Assembly: GCA_022266195.1 (NCBI GenBank)
Contig: WHVY01000005.1
Coordinates: 248,001-312,000 of the forward strand
Length of the DNA: 64,000 nt
Direction of reading: 5' to 3'
Source of the DNA: Tetranychus cinnabarinus
Lineage: Eukaryota > Arthropoda > Arachnida > Trombidiformes > Tetranychidae
Shown here: positions 12,520-22,572 of the stretch, piece by piece
Numbering within the stretch: position 1 is the stretch's first letter
Layout of the letters: every line of letters begins with the position of its first letter
Translations under genes and position numbers: made by a program
Notes under the pieces: generated by a model
What the model was told of the DNA's origin: nothing
The model's input: only the letters and a program-made list of their open reading frames with translations
Database searches by the model: none

Positions 12520-13951
12520 ATGTGTAGGAGTAAGATACAGATTCTTTTCAGTATAATATGTTTAATCTTAGCTGCAGTTTTGTTGATTATCAACATTTCC
12601 ACGTATAATACTGTCACACAGGTTTTCAAGAAAAACGTCTGTTTTCCTCAAGTGGTCAACAATACCGATGAAAATGAGCATGCAAAGCTTTCTAATCCTG
12701 GATGCGTATTACCTGAAATTGATCCATTTGATCCGGTAATATTGCCTTACATCTTCAATGTATCTTTTCATTGTGAGCAATCAACCGAGTTGACTGTTAT
12801 TAGCTCAGACAATCGTTTGGTCCTCCAAATCCCAGATGATATCGATGAGGATATTGATTGTTACTACTCATGGGTATATCGAAATGGATCTGATTCGAGT
12901 GTTTCTTATGGCCCTGTGCAAGTGATTCCTCCAACCGATGGTGTTCAATTTGGAAACGATGCAAATGTTGTAAACACTAGCTGTATCGACCAAAAAACAA
13001 AACAAGTTATCTATCGCAATGTCCACTTCCATGTTCCTACATTCAAACAAGCGCCATTACCTAATAATGACTTACATCCCTCCGTAATAATTTTAGTGGT
13101 TGAATCACTGAGTCGATTGAGCTACCAACGCTTTATGCCTGCCATCAATCAAGCGATGCATGATATTGGTAACTTTCAACATCTTAAGGGTTTAAATCGA
13201 GTTGAAGAAAACTCTTTTCCCAATTCAATGGCTTTGCTTGCTGGAAGGACAATCACTGATGAAGTAGCTTCTTATTATTCAGGAATTACCTGGGATCATC
13301 AATTACCTTACATTTGGGATACCTTCAAGAACTCTGGATATGTAACAAGTTTCTTAGAGGATCAGCCGATGCTTGGTCTTTTCTCATTTTACAGTCGAGG
13401 CTTCCGTGATCCTCCAGTAGATTTTTATCCAGTTGAATATTGGGTTCACATGTATCCAAATGGAACTGGTAACTTGTTCGATAATTGGGATAATCCTTTG
13501 CGCTATTGTTTCGAGAAAGCTGGAAGCAAATTAGAACTCTTTTTAACCATGTGTTCAAAATTTGCCGAAGATGTGATCAATCGCCAACAGAAGCCTTACT
13601 TTTTATACGCATTTCACAGCCAAATGACCCATGATGACTTCAATAATTTCCAAATGGTTGATCAACCTGTGGCAGACTTTCTACACTCTTTGTCACCTTC
13701 AGTTTTGAACAATTCAATTGTTATTTTTATGGGGGATCATGGACCTAGATTGGGTAGATGGGTGAACCCTTGGGGCGATCAAATAGAAACTCCATATGCT
13801 CGAGTTGAAGGAAGTCTTCCATTTTTCGCCATTAGAATTGCAGACTCTTTGGACTCAAAATATCCTCATTTGAGGAAATATCTTTCATTAAATGAAGATC
13901 GACTGTCGAGTTGGTATGATATCCATCAGATATTGCTTGACACAGCTCAGG
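12520..13951 (+). CDS. DUF229 (sulfatase-like fold) type II membrane protein, exon 1
   Basis: First coding exon of a 648-aa protein spliced from 12520-13951, 14096-14358 and 14876-15127. Residues 8-26 (ILFSIICLILAAVLLIINI) form a signal anchor, so the rest should face the secretory lumen or outside. The body shows hallmarks of the animal DUF229 family, which has an alkaline-phosphatase/sulfatase-like fold: VVESLSRLSYQRFMP, ENSFPNSMALLAGR, YFLYAFHSQMTHDD, and the metal-site-like FMGDHGPRLG followed by ETPYARVEGSLPFFAIRI. The reaction is not established for the family. The ORF runs on unspliced to a stop at 14094, but a GGTAAT donor at 13951/13952 and the acceptor at 14095 restore the conserved C-terminus. 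An acceptor-like tttcag just before the ATG suggests a 5'UTR intron. Confidence 0.82.
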
Positions 13952-14095
13952 GTAATAAACTTAATTTGAACATTATCAGATTAAAAATGTCGCATTTCAC
14001 TAGTATTTTTCTTGAGGAAAATGACCTATTCCATTATTTGTCTAGATTAACCATTATTTGTGATACAAGTCCTTTCTCTTGTTCTCCCTCTTAAG
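13952..14095 (+). other. DUF229 intron 1
   Basis: 144 bp, GTAATA...TTAAG. Its length is a multiple of three and it stays open until a TAA at its very end, which makes the unspliced ORF look longer than the real exon. Confidence 0.7.
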
Positions 14096-14358
14096 GTCAA
14101 TTCAAACCAGTTGGAACTCGTACAGAAATTCCAGTTGCATATTCACTTTTTCGCGAAGAAATTCCTATTAGTCGGACCTGTGAAGATGCTAACATCAGCC
14201 AAGATTACTGTGCCTGTAATGGAAGAGTTGGGGTCAATCCTACTATTAGATATTGGCCTATTTATGCAGCTAAAGGTTTAGTTAATGAATTGCAAACCAT
14301 TTTCCAAGAAAATAGCTGCCGATCTAATGTGACCTTTGACAAAATATTATCAGGAGAG
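14096..14358 (+). CDS. DUF229 protein, exon 2
   Basis: Continues from the phase-1 donor at 13951. It encodes GQFKPVGTRTEIPVAYSLF, an RTCEDANISQDYCAC cysteine cluster and a second Cys region, ENSCRSNVTFDKILSGE. The end of DUF229 proteins carries such Cys-rich segments. It ends at GAG followed by GTTAGT. A near-identical copy of its 3' half stands at 19456-19558 in the pseudogene. Confidence 0.8.
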
Positions 14359-14875
14359 GTTAGTTCATTCACCAAGCTTTCTTTCAATCGCTGCATCTCC
14401 TACCACTTACATAAATTGAGTATTATCATTATCAAGATTTAGCATTAATGCATTAGCAATAACTTAATCCATGATACAAAAGTGAATTTAAGCTTCTGTT
14501 CAGAATAATTGAAACAATCATCCATTGAATCAAGTGAGTTGTTTATTCAGAGATTAAACACAAGAAATTATAGCACAAGTTTTATCCATTTCGATATCAA
14601 TTTATTCAAATGTGATTTGGATTATTTGATGAATTGAATATTTGTGATTTTCTTTTTGGGTTAGCTCAATCTGAATAAACTGTGATGAAAATCAAACATT
14701 CCATATTCTATTACTACTACACTTTCCAGTTGACTTCATTTGATCATCGAGATCCAACTGCCCTTCATAATCTACATGCAAAACTCAACTATCTGGCATG
14801 AAACACAATTCATCCCTGTTCTTTTAACACAATCATTTACAATCAATAATTCATGTTTTCTTTAAATTTTTACAG
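14359..14875 (+). other. DUF229 intron 2
   Basis: 517 bp, GTTAGT...TTTACAG. The counterpart in the pseudogene (from 19559) keeps most of this intron sequence, showing that the copy was made from genomic DNA and not from mRNA. Confidence 0.75.
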
Positions 14876-15127
14876 TATTTCTATCCTCGATCGAATGAAT
14901 CCTGGTCTACTTATGAAAGAGCCAATTTCTCAATAAAAGTTAACCCAAGTCAGGCTGTGATCACTGCGATGGTCCATCGGTCAAAATATGCAAATGATTA
15001 TCGTTGGAGTCCTTGGAAGTTTCATGATCCTACAAACAAATTGAATTCAACCGAATACAGAAAGTACCTCACAAAATTACTTTGCGTTGACCATGTTCTG
15101 GAAAATGTAAATGTTGCCATTGTTTAA
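14876..15127 (+). CDS. DUF229 protein, exon 3 (C-terminus)
   Basis: 84 codons in phase 0 ending in TAA at 15125-15127. It encodes YFYPRSNESWSTYERANFSI and then a strand/loop region, DYRWSPWKFHDPT, and a terminal CVDHVLENVNVAIV. It completes the 648-aa product. A polyadenylation-like AATAAA is at about 15143. Confidence 0.8.
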   Translation, partial: YFYPRSNESWSTYERANFSIKVNPSQAVITAMVHRSKYANDYRWSPWKFHDPTNKLNSTEYRKYLTKLLCVDHVLENVNVAIV

Positions 15128-16002
15128 CTTATGAAACACTCAAATAAAAGAATGATTCTGAATAGACTAATGAAAATTCATCGCGCGTAATGGACCAACG
15201 GCTTCCTTGATGATGCGCATTCAAACCCAATTGACCGACTTTATAACTACTATTTTTTAAATTCTGTTTGGTAACACTGGAATTGTTGAGTTAAACAATG
15301 AATTGTAAAAAGTCGGTACTAATAATTCTGATTACTTCAATTTCTGTTAAGGTCACTTGGTTATGATGGGAAGTTGAAGAATGATGATTATGGTTATCAT
15401 GGTTAGACTTCATACAGACAAAATATTGGAACAATGATTAAATTGAGATGTGGCTGACACGCTCGAAATGGCCTAAACCGCGTTTTCATACAAATGAGAT
15501 TATCTCCGCTAGGGGGCGTTTCCGCATAAAATGACCTATTGTTTCGAAGTCAGCTTGTCGTTTCTATAAATACAACAAAGTTTCATTAAGAAATTCGACC
15601 GGTTGAATACGGAAGTTTAGCCCTCAATTCTTCAAAATGTCCTATGATATTCTAATATGAAATATAAGAAAATTTGATTGCGCTGTTCCCGAGATTGTCG
15701 AAAACAAAAAAGTTGAAACAGGGATTTTGTTAGCTCTAGTGCAAGTTAAAATCTTCGCTACGCTCTGCTATGCTCCAATAATTATTGACCATGAATGCTA
15801 GAAAAAAATCAAACAAATGAATAATTTTAACCGAATTAATTAATCGTCACACACTTCAAGAGTTTAAGAGTAATCATGGATACATCATACATTTGATTTA
15901 TTTGCATACAATTTCCAATTTGAAATCATTATTCGTACAATTATATCCTATAAAATGAACATCGGATTCACAGACTTTCAAGGCCAACGTAGAATTTGAT
16001 CG
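15128..16002. other. Intergenic, no gene seen
   Basis: Between the convergent DUF229 gene (+) and the 16003 peptide gene (-). The segment 15430-15560 is less A+T-rich (ggcctaaaccgcg, gctagggggcg) and may be transposon-derived, but no termini were recognised. Confidence 0.4.
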
Positions 16003-16191
16003 CTACGTGCCGGTAGAGCGATATTCTCGATAGTTACCGCCTAAGCTAGCAATCGCACTTTGGAGCGCACTGCTGAGAGAACCAACATCCGGATTGTCTG
16101 AATTTACTGGAAGGGCTGATAGAATGACAGAATTAAAGACAGTGAGCATTGCCAGCAAGAAAACACAGGCTACGGTTTTACTCGCATCCAT
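16003..16191 (-). CDS. Small secreted peptide, 62 aa, divergent member
   Basis: ATG at 16191 (MDASKTVACVFLLAMLTVFN). A frame two codons longer would need a GTG start. Residues 1-28 are a signal peptide ending about SALP. The mature part, about 34 residues, is rich in Ser, Gly and Asn and has no Cys. The amino-acid sequence is not alignable with the MQL-type peptides beyond the signal, but the promoter has the same TATA and CAGTTGAAG design. The function is unknown. Confidence 0.65.
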   Translation of the reverse strand: MDASKTVACVFLLAMLTVFNSVILSALPVNSDNPDVGSLSSALQSAIASLGGNYREYRSTGT

Positions 16192-16283
16192 TTTCACTTT
16201 TTGTTATCTTGTTATCTAATTTACTTGCTACTGAATCAAAGTATACTGAGAGTCACTGAACTATGCTTAAAATTATAAATCTT

Positions 16284-16321
16284 CAACTGGTACCTTGCCA
16301 CTGTAAGACTCAACTTTTATA
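16284..16321 (-). promoter_or_regulatory. Core promoter of the 16003 peptide gene
   Basis: Minus-strand TATAAAA (16321-16315), with the initiator ACCAGTTGAAG 33 bp downstream of the first T. The spacing differs by one base from the other family promoters. Confidence 0.65.
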
Positions 16322-16699
16322 CTCGAATCAATATTCAAATGTTTATCCAGTTTGCTTTTCTTTAGCAAACATTATCGTTAGATAAATGTCTCATGATTGG
16401 TTTAGATGATTAATAACATCAGACAATTTTGCTATTTTTTCCTACTTCACTATTTTATTCAATTCAATTGTAAGTATAACTCATTAATTGAAGTTGATGA
16501 AGAAGCGTTTCAGCGCTTCATCTAATCTCATCTCATCATTATTCGCACGCAGATTGAAACTGAATTGAACTCAAATTCAAATTCAGATTCATTTATTCAG
16601 CGTTACTTTCAACCACAATCACATACTGATATAATTCCGACTAGTCGAATCTTATGATCAGAAAAATTTTAATAGCCGTTGATAGAACTGGAGGCAAAA

Positions 16700-16830
16700 C
16701 TAAATCAAGTTTATTGAATAATTTTGTATAGTTTTTTAGATTCTGTAGCAATAAATTTGCATGTTAACAATCAGTGGAAACTGATTAATTTATTGTATAT
16801 CACAATAATCATAAGAACCATTTATCAGCC
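16700..16830 (-). pseudogene. 3'UTR relic of a secreted-peptide gene
   Basis: Minus-strand sequence matching the 3'UTR of the 18240 gene (18108-18235): tttattgaataatttt, then tagattctgtagca, then acaatcag, then aataatcataagaac. It keeps the AATAAA (tttatt at 16710-16715). Where the coding part should follow (16830 onward) no signal peptide or open frame is found, so only the tail survives. Confidence 0.6.
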
Positions 16831-17024
16831 CTTGAAAGCAAGGCAATAGTGCTGTTCATACTTTGCCAGATTTGAGAATCACTAACAGTGGCATGTATGA
16901 ATGAGTAACAGCTGACAAATTGTGTACAGTTAGAAGTTCATAGTATTTTCCTTCGCTTTAATTGAAAGCTTTCTAAAACAAGCCCATATTCAACTTTGGT
17001 TTGATCTGGATTAAATGTGAAATT

Positions 17025-17330
17025 ACAGTAAAGTACCGTATAGTGTCACTAAATTAATCAATGGCCCACAACCCCTTTGTTTTCTTGTATATTAAGAAAA
17101 ACTTTGTTGTAATTAACAAGATTAACTAACGAAAATTTAATATTTTGGTAAATTGCAACTCAGTTAATATTCATGAAACTTGGTCCCCTTAATTAGTAAG
17201 CTATGCTGCCAATTAATACAAATTTTGATAATTATTTTGACTAATAAAACATATTTTGCTCATTGATTAGCCTAGCTCTGTAAATAAAGCACTGTATTTC
17301 ACAGGAGTGGCATTATCTGGTACTTTACTG
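17025..17330. mobile_element. Pogo/Tigger-like MITE
   Basis: A 306-bp element with terminal inverted repeats beginning CAGTAAAGTACC at the left and, on the minus strand, CAGTAAAGTACC at the right. The similarity extends about 25 bp inward with a few mismatches. It is flanked by TA on both sides (17023-17024 and 17331-17332). CAGT termini with TA target duplication fit the pogo branch of Tc1/mariner. No coding frame, so it is non-autonomous. Confidence 0.8.
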
Positions 17331-17570
17331 TAAAGCGATTCTAATTCGAACCGTTACGTTTGAAAACTTTTCGATATCGAAGCCATACATAATGACTTGA
17401 AATATAAATAAATTTTACCATTAAAGTAGTTTAAACAAAGTTTATTTGTAATTTTCTATATTGTTGGTTGATAAATTTAGATTTTAACAAACAGGGCAGC
17501 TGGTTAATTCATAAAGTGACAATATAATAATAAATGAACCAGTTATTTTAGCAGCTCATTTTTCGGTTTG

Positions 17571-17774
17571 CTAGGCAGGATTTGTCATTCCAGATGGAGC
17601 AGGTTGATCTGGGTGTATCGCATTACCGAATGCATCACGGATAGTACCACCAGGAAAACTACCTGGAGTTGGACGACCATCTTTAGGTCTGACAGTCATT
17701 TGACCTGAAACAGAGCCAAACATAGCGATGAGAGCCACCAAGAAAACAGAGGATACAATTTTAATCAATTGCAT
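17571..17774 (-). CDS. Small secreted peptide, 67 aa
   Basis: ATG at 17774. Signal peptide MQLIKIVSSVFLVALIAMFG followed by SVSGQ. The mature part is about 42 residues, Pro/Gly-rich and without Cys, containing GGTIRDAFGNAIHPD, which is related to the 10583 peptide. Promoter at 17842-17880. AATAAA on the minus strand at 17441-17446 gives a 3'UTR of about 125 nt. Its 5'UTR is close to that of the 18240 gene (agagttttgaaagaattgag in both), indicating recent duplication of the pair. Confidence 0.75.
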   Translation of the reverse strand: MQLIKIVSSVFLVALIAMFGSVSGQMTVRPKDGRPTPGSFPGGTIRDAFGNAIHPDQPAPSGMTNPA

Positions 17775-17841
17775 TTTTACTTTTTTAAAGAGTTTTGAAA
17801 GAATTGAGAGATCACTCTATTATTTATTAGAATTGAAGCTG

Positions 17842-17880
17842 CAACTGATAACATTTCAATTGAACCGATCCACTTTTATA
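17842..17880 (-). promoter_or_regulatory. Core promoter of the 17571 peptide gene
   Basis: Minus-strand TATAAAA (17880-17874) with TATCAGTTG initiator 34 bp on. Confidence 0.7.
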
Positions 17881-18239
17881 CTAATCTTTAAGCATCACAT
17901 AGAGAATTTTCCATGAGGAAATGGTATCAGACTTCATTAATACTTGAAGGCTCTTAACTTAATTGATAACAGCGATAAGTAACAGCATTGGCCGATGGAT
18001 AGTGATTAAATTTGATTATAATGCAGACCAATTCAACCTTTTCAATAGAACGAATCACACAAAACGCGGTGAAATAGAGGTTAATTTTACAGCTGATGTG
18101 AGTTAAATAATGTTTATTGAATAATTTGGTGTATTTTTTTAGATTCTGTAGCAACAAGTATCTGCATATTAACAATCAGAGAACATTGATTTATTCATAA
18201 AATACCATAATAATCATAAGAACTTTTTATTTTAGTCAC

Positions 18240-18416
18240 TTATTCCCTGAGTGTAGAGCCAGGAGTTGCTGTTCCAGGTGTTCCAGTTGGCTTTATAAGT
18301 TCCCCGAAATCGTTTGTAATTCGCATCATACTAGGTTTGGTCACTCCTGAAACAGAACCAAACATAGCGATGAGAGCCACCAAGAAAACAGAGGATAAAA
18401 TTTTAATCAATTGCAT
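18240..18416 (-). CDS. Small secreted peptide, 58 aa
   Basis: ATG at 18416, TAA at 18242-18240. Signal peptide MQLIKILSSVFLVALIAMFG then SVSG, almost identical to that of the 17571 gene. The mature part, about 34 residues, has a Thr/Pro/Gly-rich tail (KPTGTPGTATPGSTLRE). Single exon, no Cys, unknown function. Minus-strand AATAAA at 18113-18118. The mature region differs far more from the 17571 peptide than the signal and UTRs do. Confidence 0.7.
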   Translation of the reverse strand: MQLIKILSSVFLVALIAMFGSVSGVTKPSMMRITNDFGELIKPTGTPGTATPGSTLRE

Positions 18417-18483
18417 TTTTACTTTTTTAAAGAGTTTTGAAAGAATTGAGAAATCACTTAATTACTATTTAGAATTGAAGCTG

Positions 18484-18522
18484 CAACTGATAATATTTCA
18501 ATTGCACCGATCCACTTTTATA
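18484..18522 (-). promoter_or_regulatory. Core promoter of the 18240 peptide gene
   Basis: Minus-strand TATAAAA (18522-18516) and TATCAGTTGC initiator, 34 bp apart. Confidence 0.7.
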
Positions 18523-19455
18523 CTAATATTTAGAGCCTTCCAACGCTAGGTGAGTTTGTTCAATTGCTCAGATATATGATATATGATGGCATGTTACTGT
18601 AGTCATCGAGTAAATTATTTAGTGACTAATTGAAATGTTTAATGTATCAACGCAAAACAAACTAATTATGCTATGTGAACAGAAAAACAGTTTATGATTG
18701 CACACCTTTCTTGTAAGTTGAGCATCTTTTGATCAAAAGCAGGACCTCTCGAGGGTTTCCTCGAGTTTGAACAACATTAAATGCAGTAAAGAGAGAAAAT
18801 ATTAATCATTAAAATTGTGTACAAGTTAAAACACTTTGACGCACAGGCCGAATGAATACATTTTGTTTTGCATGAAATTTATTTTAACAAGAAGCTTTTA
18901 CGATCATAACTGATCTACGCTGTCTTTTTGTTAGCCATCATTACATGATGTCATCACATCATAATTCTTGAAGTACAGTTATGTTCATGAGATTGCAGAG
19001 CCTATTCAATAGTCTGACCTAGTATTGATTGGGAACAAATAAAATAGTTCAATTAATTTACTATTACTTGATTTTCTTGATCTTTAAGCGATGTCCGGCT
19101 GGTCAGTAAAAAGTGAATTCGTCAATTGTATCATACATTTAATGTAATCAGACGGTTTTTCCTACTGTTTGTCTATGTCTATTTAATTCAATTCAATTGT
19201 GAGTCTATCTAATCAATTTAAATTTTATTCAAAAATTAATTCCTTAGCATTAAACGTTAATGTTTTGCAATTTGAACACAAGTTTGCATAGTAATGTTTT
19301 CTCTCTTTTATTGACATTTACTGTTCTTCAAACATGAGGAAACCTCTCAAGGTTTGATCATACGATTCTCAACTTCCGACAAAGGTTTGCAAGTATCAAT
19401 TGTTTTCACCGTTTTCACATCATAATTAGCTTATGTTTTGCATTAATTACGCATT
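18523..19455. other. Peptide-gene flank and its inverted copy
   Basis: About 18725-18845 repeats the flank upstream of the 10583 gene. About 19258-19375 carries the same block in reverse orientation (gttttctctcttttattgac is the reverse of gtcaataagagggggagaaaac) without a peptide gene beside it. No coding sequence seen. Confidence 0.45.
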
Positions 19456-20265
19456 ACCTATTTATGCAGCTAAAGGTTTAGTGCATGAATTGCAAACCAT
19501 TTTCCAAGAAAATAGCTGCCGATCTAATGTGACCTTTGACAAAATATTATCAGGAGAGGTTAGTTCATTCACCAAGCTTTCTTTCAATCGCTGCATCTCC
19601 TACCACTTACATAAATTGAGTATTATCATTATCAAGATTTAGCATTAATGCATTAGCAATAACTTAATCCATGATACAAAAGTGAATTTAAGCTTCTGTT
19701 CAGAATAATTGAAACAATCATCCATTGAATCAAGTGAGTTGATTATTTCAGAGATTTAACACGAGAAATTTTAGCACAAGTTTTATCAATTTATTCAATT
19801 GTGATTTGGATTATTCCATTTGATGAATTGAACATTTGTGATTTTCTTATTGGGTTCGCTCGCTCGTGAATCAACTGTGATGAAAATCTAACATTTCATA
19901 TTCTATTACTATTACACTTTCAATTGACTTCCTTTGACCATCGAGATTCAACTGCCCTTCATAATCTGCATTCAAAACTCAACTATTGTCTCCAATTCTG
20001 GCATGAAACACAATTCATCACACAATGACTTACAATCAATAATTTGTGTTTTAATTTTAATAGTATTTCTATCTAAATATGAAGGAGGCAAGAGCTCAAT
20101 AAAAGTTAAGGCAAGTCAGGCTGTGACCGCTGCGATGGTCCATTGGTCAAAAGATGCAAATGATTATCGTTGGAGTCCTTGGAAGTTTTATGATCCAACA
20201 AACAAATTGAATTCAACCTGATACAGAAAGTACCTCACAAAATTACTTTGCGTTGCCCATGTCCA
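19456..20265 (+). pseudogene. DUF229 pseudogene (exon 2 end, intron 2, exon 3)
   Basis: Starts abruptly in mid-exon 2 (cctatttatgcagctaaagg) and keeps the exon 2 end, the donor, the decayed intron and exon 3 of the intact gene. Exon 3 counterpart begins after the acceptor-like taatag, about 20063. It has lost bases near its start, shifting the frame, and a TGA at 20219-20221 replaces the GAA codon that follows AAT-TCA-ACC. Similarity ends near 20265. It lacks exon 1 altogether. As intron 2 is retained, it is a segmental and not a processed copy. Confidence 0.85.
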
Positions 20266-20864
20266 CGTTTTGTACACATTACACTTTTTCCTTTCACCAC
20301 CAACACTTTTTGACTATTGATGTAGCTAAAAGTGGTTAAAATGACATTTTACAGAGTTTTAATTACTTCCAATCATTTTTTCAGGTCCGAAAACCTTAAT
20401 AAATGTAATAAAAATTTCAAGAACTTGCATGTTTTCGTGAAAATTGGTCTTTCGACCTCAATTTACTCGTGATCCGAAAGTTTCCGAAACGGGAGAAGTT
20501 AACCCTATGCATAATTTTTTTGTGCTCTATCGAATGTATATGGTCTCGACCCGAAATTATTGAGACACCTGAGACGTGTCCCTCGTTAGTAATAAACAAT
20601 AGAATGTACGTATTTAAAGCTTGATAGTGATCTTCAATGTTATTTGTAAATAATCATTTCACCGAAAGCGTTTCTTCAAATTGCTATTAAACTGAAGATT
20701 TGTAATAATTCATTACTGCACTTTAAAAATCTTAATATGTAATACATCTTCTCTTGAGTCAAGCTTTATTTTTGTATCAATTTTCTTAATAAAAACAATT
20801 CTCTTCATCTCTCAAGACAGATCAAAAATCTCATGGAAAATTATAAAGAATAGGCACTCTCGTG
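20266..20864. other. Intergenic, no gene seen
   Basis: Between the DUF229 pseudogene and the P450. No supported coding region; the promoter of the P450 presumably lies toward its right end. Confidence 0.4.
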
Positions 20865-21053
20865 ATGATTACATATCATAAGGGTGCAGCAAAAATAGTA
20901 GATTCAATGTCAAATCTATTTGAGCTTGAGTGGATATCTGACGAAACATTTTATACAAACTCTACAAATAAATTGTCTATTTTCATTATTTCACAAGTAT
21001 TGATCATAGTTTTGATAATTATTGGTGTTACTGTAGATCATCGTCAATGTTGA
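20865..21053 (+). other. Short ORF with membrane helix just upstream of the P450
   Basis: From ATG 20865, a 62-codon frame closes with TGA 8 bases before the P450 ATG. It ends with a strong membrane segment (SIFIISQVLIIVLIIIGVTV). It could be an upstream ORF in the P450 mRNA, a leftover membrane-anchor start of another P450, or chance. No domain is recognised. Confidence 0.3.
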
Positions 21054-21060
21054 GGTTATA

Positions 21061-22572
21061 ATGCCTGCGCTAGTTTTGTTGGGTTATAGACTTGAACTCA
21101 ACTCGAGCTCAATCAACTTATTGTTAACTTGTGTTGCTCTTTTCCTGGTTACTTGTTTCATTAATTTGATTCAAAGACTTCGTAAACTTCCACCCGGTCC
21201 ATGGGGTCTTCCAATTGTGGGATATTTACCATTTATTAAGCAGGATGCTCACCTTCAATTTTATGAATTTACCAAGCGATATGGACCAATATGCAGCTTT
21301 GCTTGTGGACAATTTGATGTAATTTTAATCAATGAATGGAAGTCAATCAAAAAAGCATTAGCAAGTGATGATTTACTCGCTCGTCCTGATCAGGTTTTCC
21401 TCCCAGAAGTGATTGACGCTCCATCATTTTTTGAAATGTCAGGTAAACCATGGAAAGCTCACCGTAGACTTGCTCTTAAAACGCTTCGTGATGTTGGCCT
21501 GGGTAAAACAAAAATGGAAAATCAAATCAAAGATGAAATAAAAACATTAATTACAGAAATAAAGCGACACAATGGTAAACCATCCAACATCTTCCAGTTG
21601 CTTTCAATCAGCGTTTCAAATAACATTTCAATCCTCTTATTTGGCCACAGATTTGACTATAATGATTTGAAAACAATTGAAATGTCAAAGGCTTTGGAAG
21701 AGCTTAATCATTTTGGTCATTTCTTCAATGCGGCCACTTTCCTTCCTTGGTTGGCAAAAATTTTGGTGCGCCTTGATTATCAAAAGCTTGAGAAAATGCG
21801 TCAGTTGCTTACAGCTATTGAAGGCCATGTTCTTAGTGAGGTTGAATCACATCAAAAAAACAAAGAAACTTCCCAAATAAAGGACTACATCGATGGTTTC
21901 CTCGAAGAGATGGACAGTGGAACCAGACAGGATAAATCAACCTTTAATATCACAACTTTACGTAGAAATGCAAGCATTTTTTATACAGCAGGATCAGATA
22001 CGATATCATTGACTCTCCATTGGATTTTCTTGTACTTGGTAACTTACCCAAAATATCAGGATGAAATTAGAAATGAAATAAGAGAAACAATTGGATTGGA
22101 CCAACCACCCGATTTCGTGGATCGTTTAAGGATGCCTCTTACAATGGCCTTTATTTATGAAGTCTTAAGGTTCTCATCGATTGTTCCTGTTTCTCCTTTC
22201 AGAAGAGCAACAAAAGATATTGAAATTGACGGAAATTTGATACCGAAAGATAGTCTGGTTGTATTCAATTTATGGTATACTCACCATGATCCTAAGCTTT
22301 GGGATAATCCAAATATCTTTTTTCCCGAACGATTTCTGAGTGAAGATGGGACTAAAGCTGTCAAACTCTCATATTTGATACCATTTAGTGGGGGCAAAAG
22401 AGTTTGTCCAGGCGAAAGTTTCGCCATTCTTCAATTATTCCTTTATCTTGTCTCAGTTGTTCAAAAGTTTCAGGTAACTGTTGAACTTGGTGAAACTATT
22501 TCACTTGAATCATATTATGTGTTTACAAGGAGACCAAAGAATCAAGTAAATTTTATTTTCCAAGAAATTTGA
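21061..22572 (+). CDS. Cytochrome P450, intronless, 503 aa
   Basis: Haem-thiolate monooxygenase, expected to sit in the ER membrane and to oxidise hydrophobic substrates with electrons from P450 reductase. Residues 18-38 form the N-terminal anchor, followed by the proline hinge LPPGPWGLPIVGYLPF. The I-helix motif is AGSDT (about 317-321), the K-helix ExxR is EVLR, the PERF motif is FFPERFLSEDG, and the haem loop FSGGKRVCPG carries the axial Cys. All key residues are intact and length is normal. The PPGPxGLPxxG hinge and overall pattern fit the CYP2 clan, which is expanded in mites. The substrate cannot be told. It is single-exon, so it is either a retroposed or an intron-lost copy. AATAAA occurs at 22620 and 22661. 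It converges on GBF1. Confidence 0.93.
   Translation: MPALVLLGYRLELNSSSINLLLTCVALFLVTCFINLIQRLRKLPPGPWGLPIVGYLPFIKQDAHLQFYEFTKRYGPICSFACGQFDVILINEWKSIKKALASDDLLARPDQVFLPEVIDAPSFFEMSGKPWKAHRRLALKTLRDVGLGKTKMENQIKDEIKTLITEIKRHNGKPSNIFQLLSISVSNNISILLFGHRFDYNDLKTIEMSKALEELNHFGHFFNAATFLPWLAKILVRLDYQKLEKMRQLLTAIEGHVLSEVESHQKNKETSQIKDYIDGFLEEMDSGTRQDKSTFNITTLRRNASIFYTAGSDTISLTLHWIFLYLVTYPKYQDEIRNEIRETIGLDQPPDFVDRLRMPLTMAFIYEVLRFSSIVPVSPFRRATKDIEIDGNLIPKDSLVVFNLWYTHHDPKLWDNPNIFFPERFLSEDGTKAVKLSYLIPFSGGKRVCPGESFAILQLFLYLVSVVQKFQVTVELGETISLESYYVFTRRPKNQVNFIFQEI

Noticed and set aside
13952..14094. C-terminal 47 residues of the unspliced DUF229 ORF
   Set aside because: Splicing from the GGTAAT donor to the acceptor at 14095 restores the conserved C-terminal region in frame, so this tail is translated intron.
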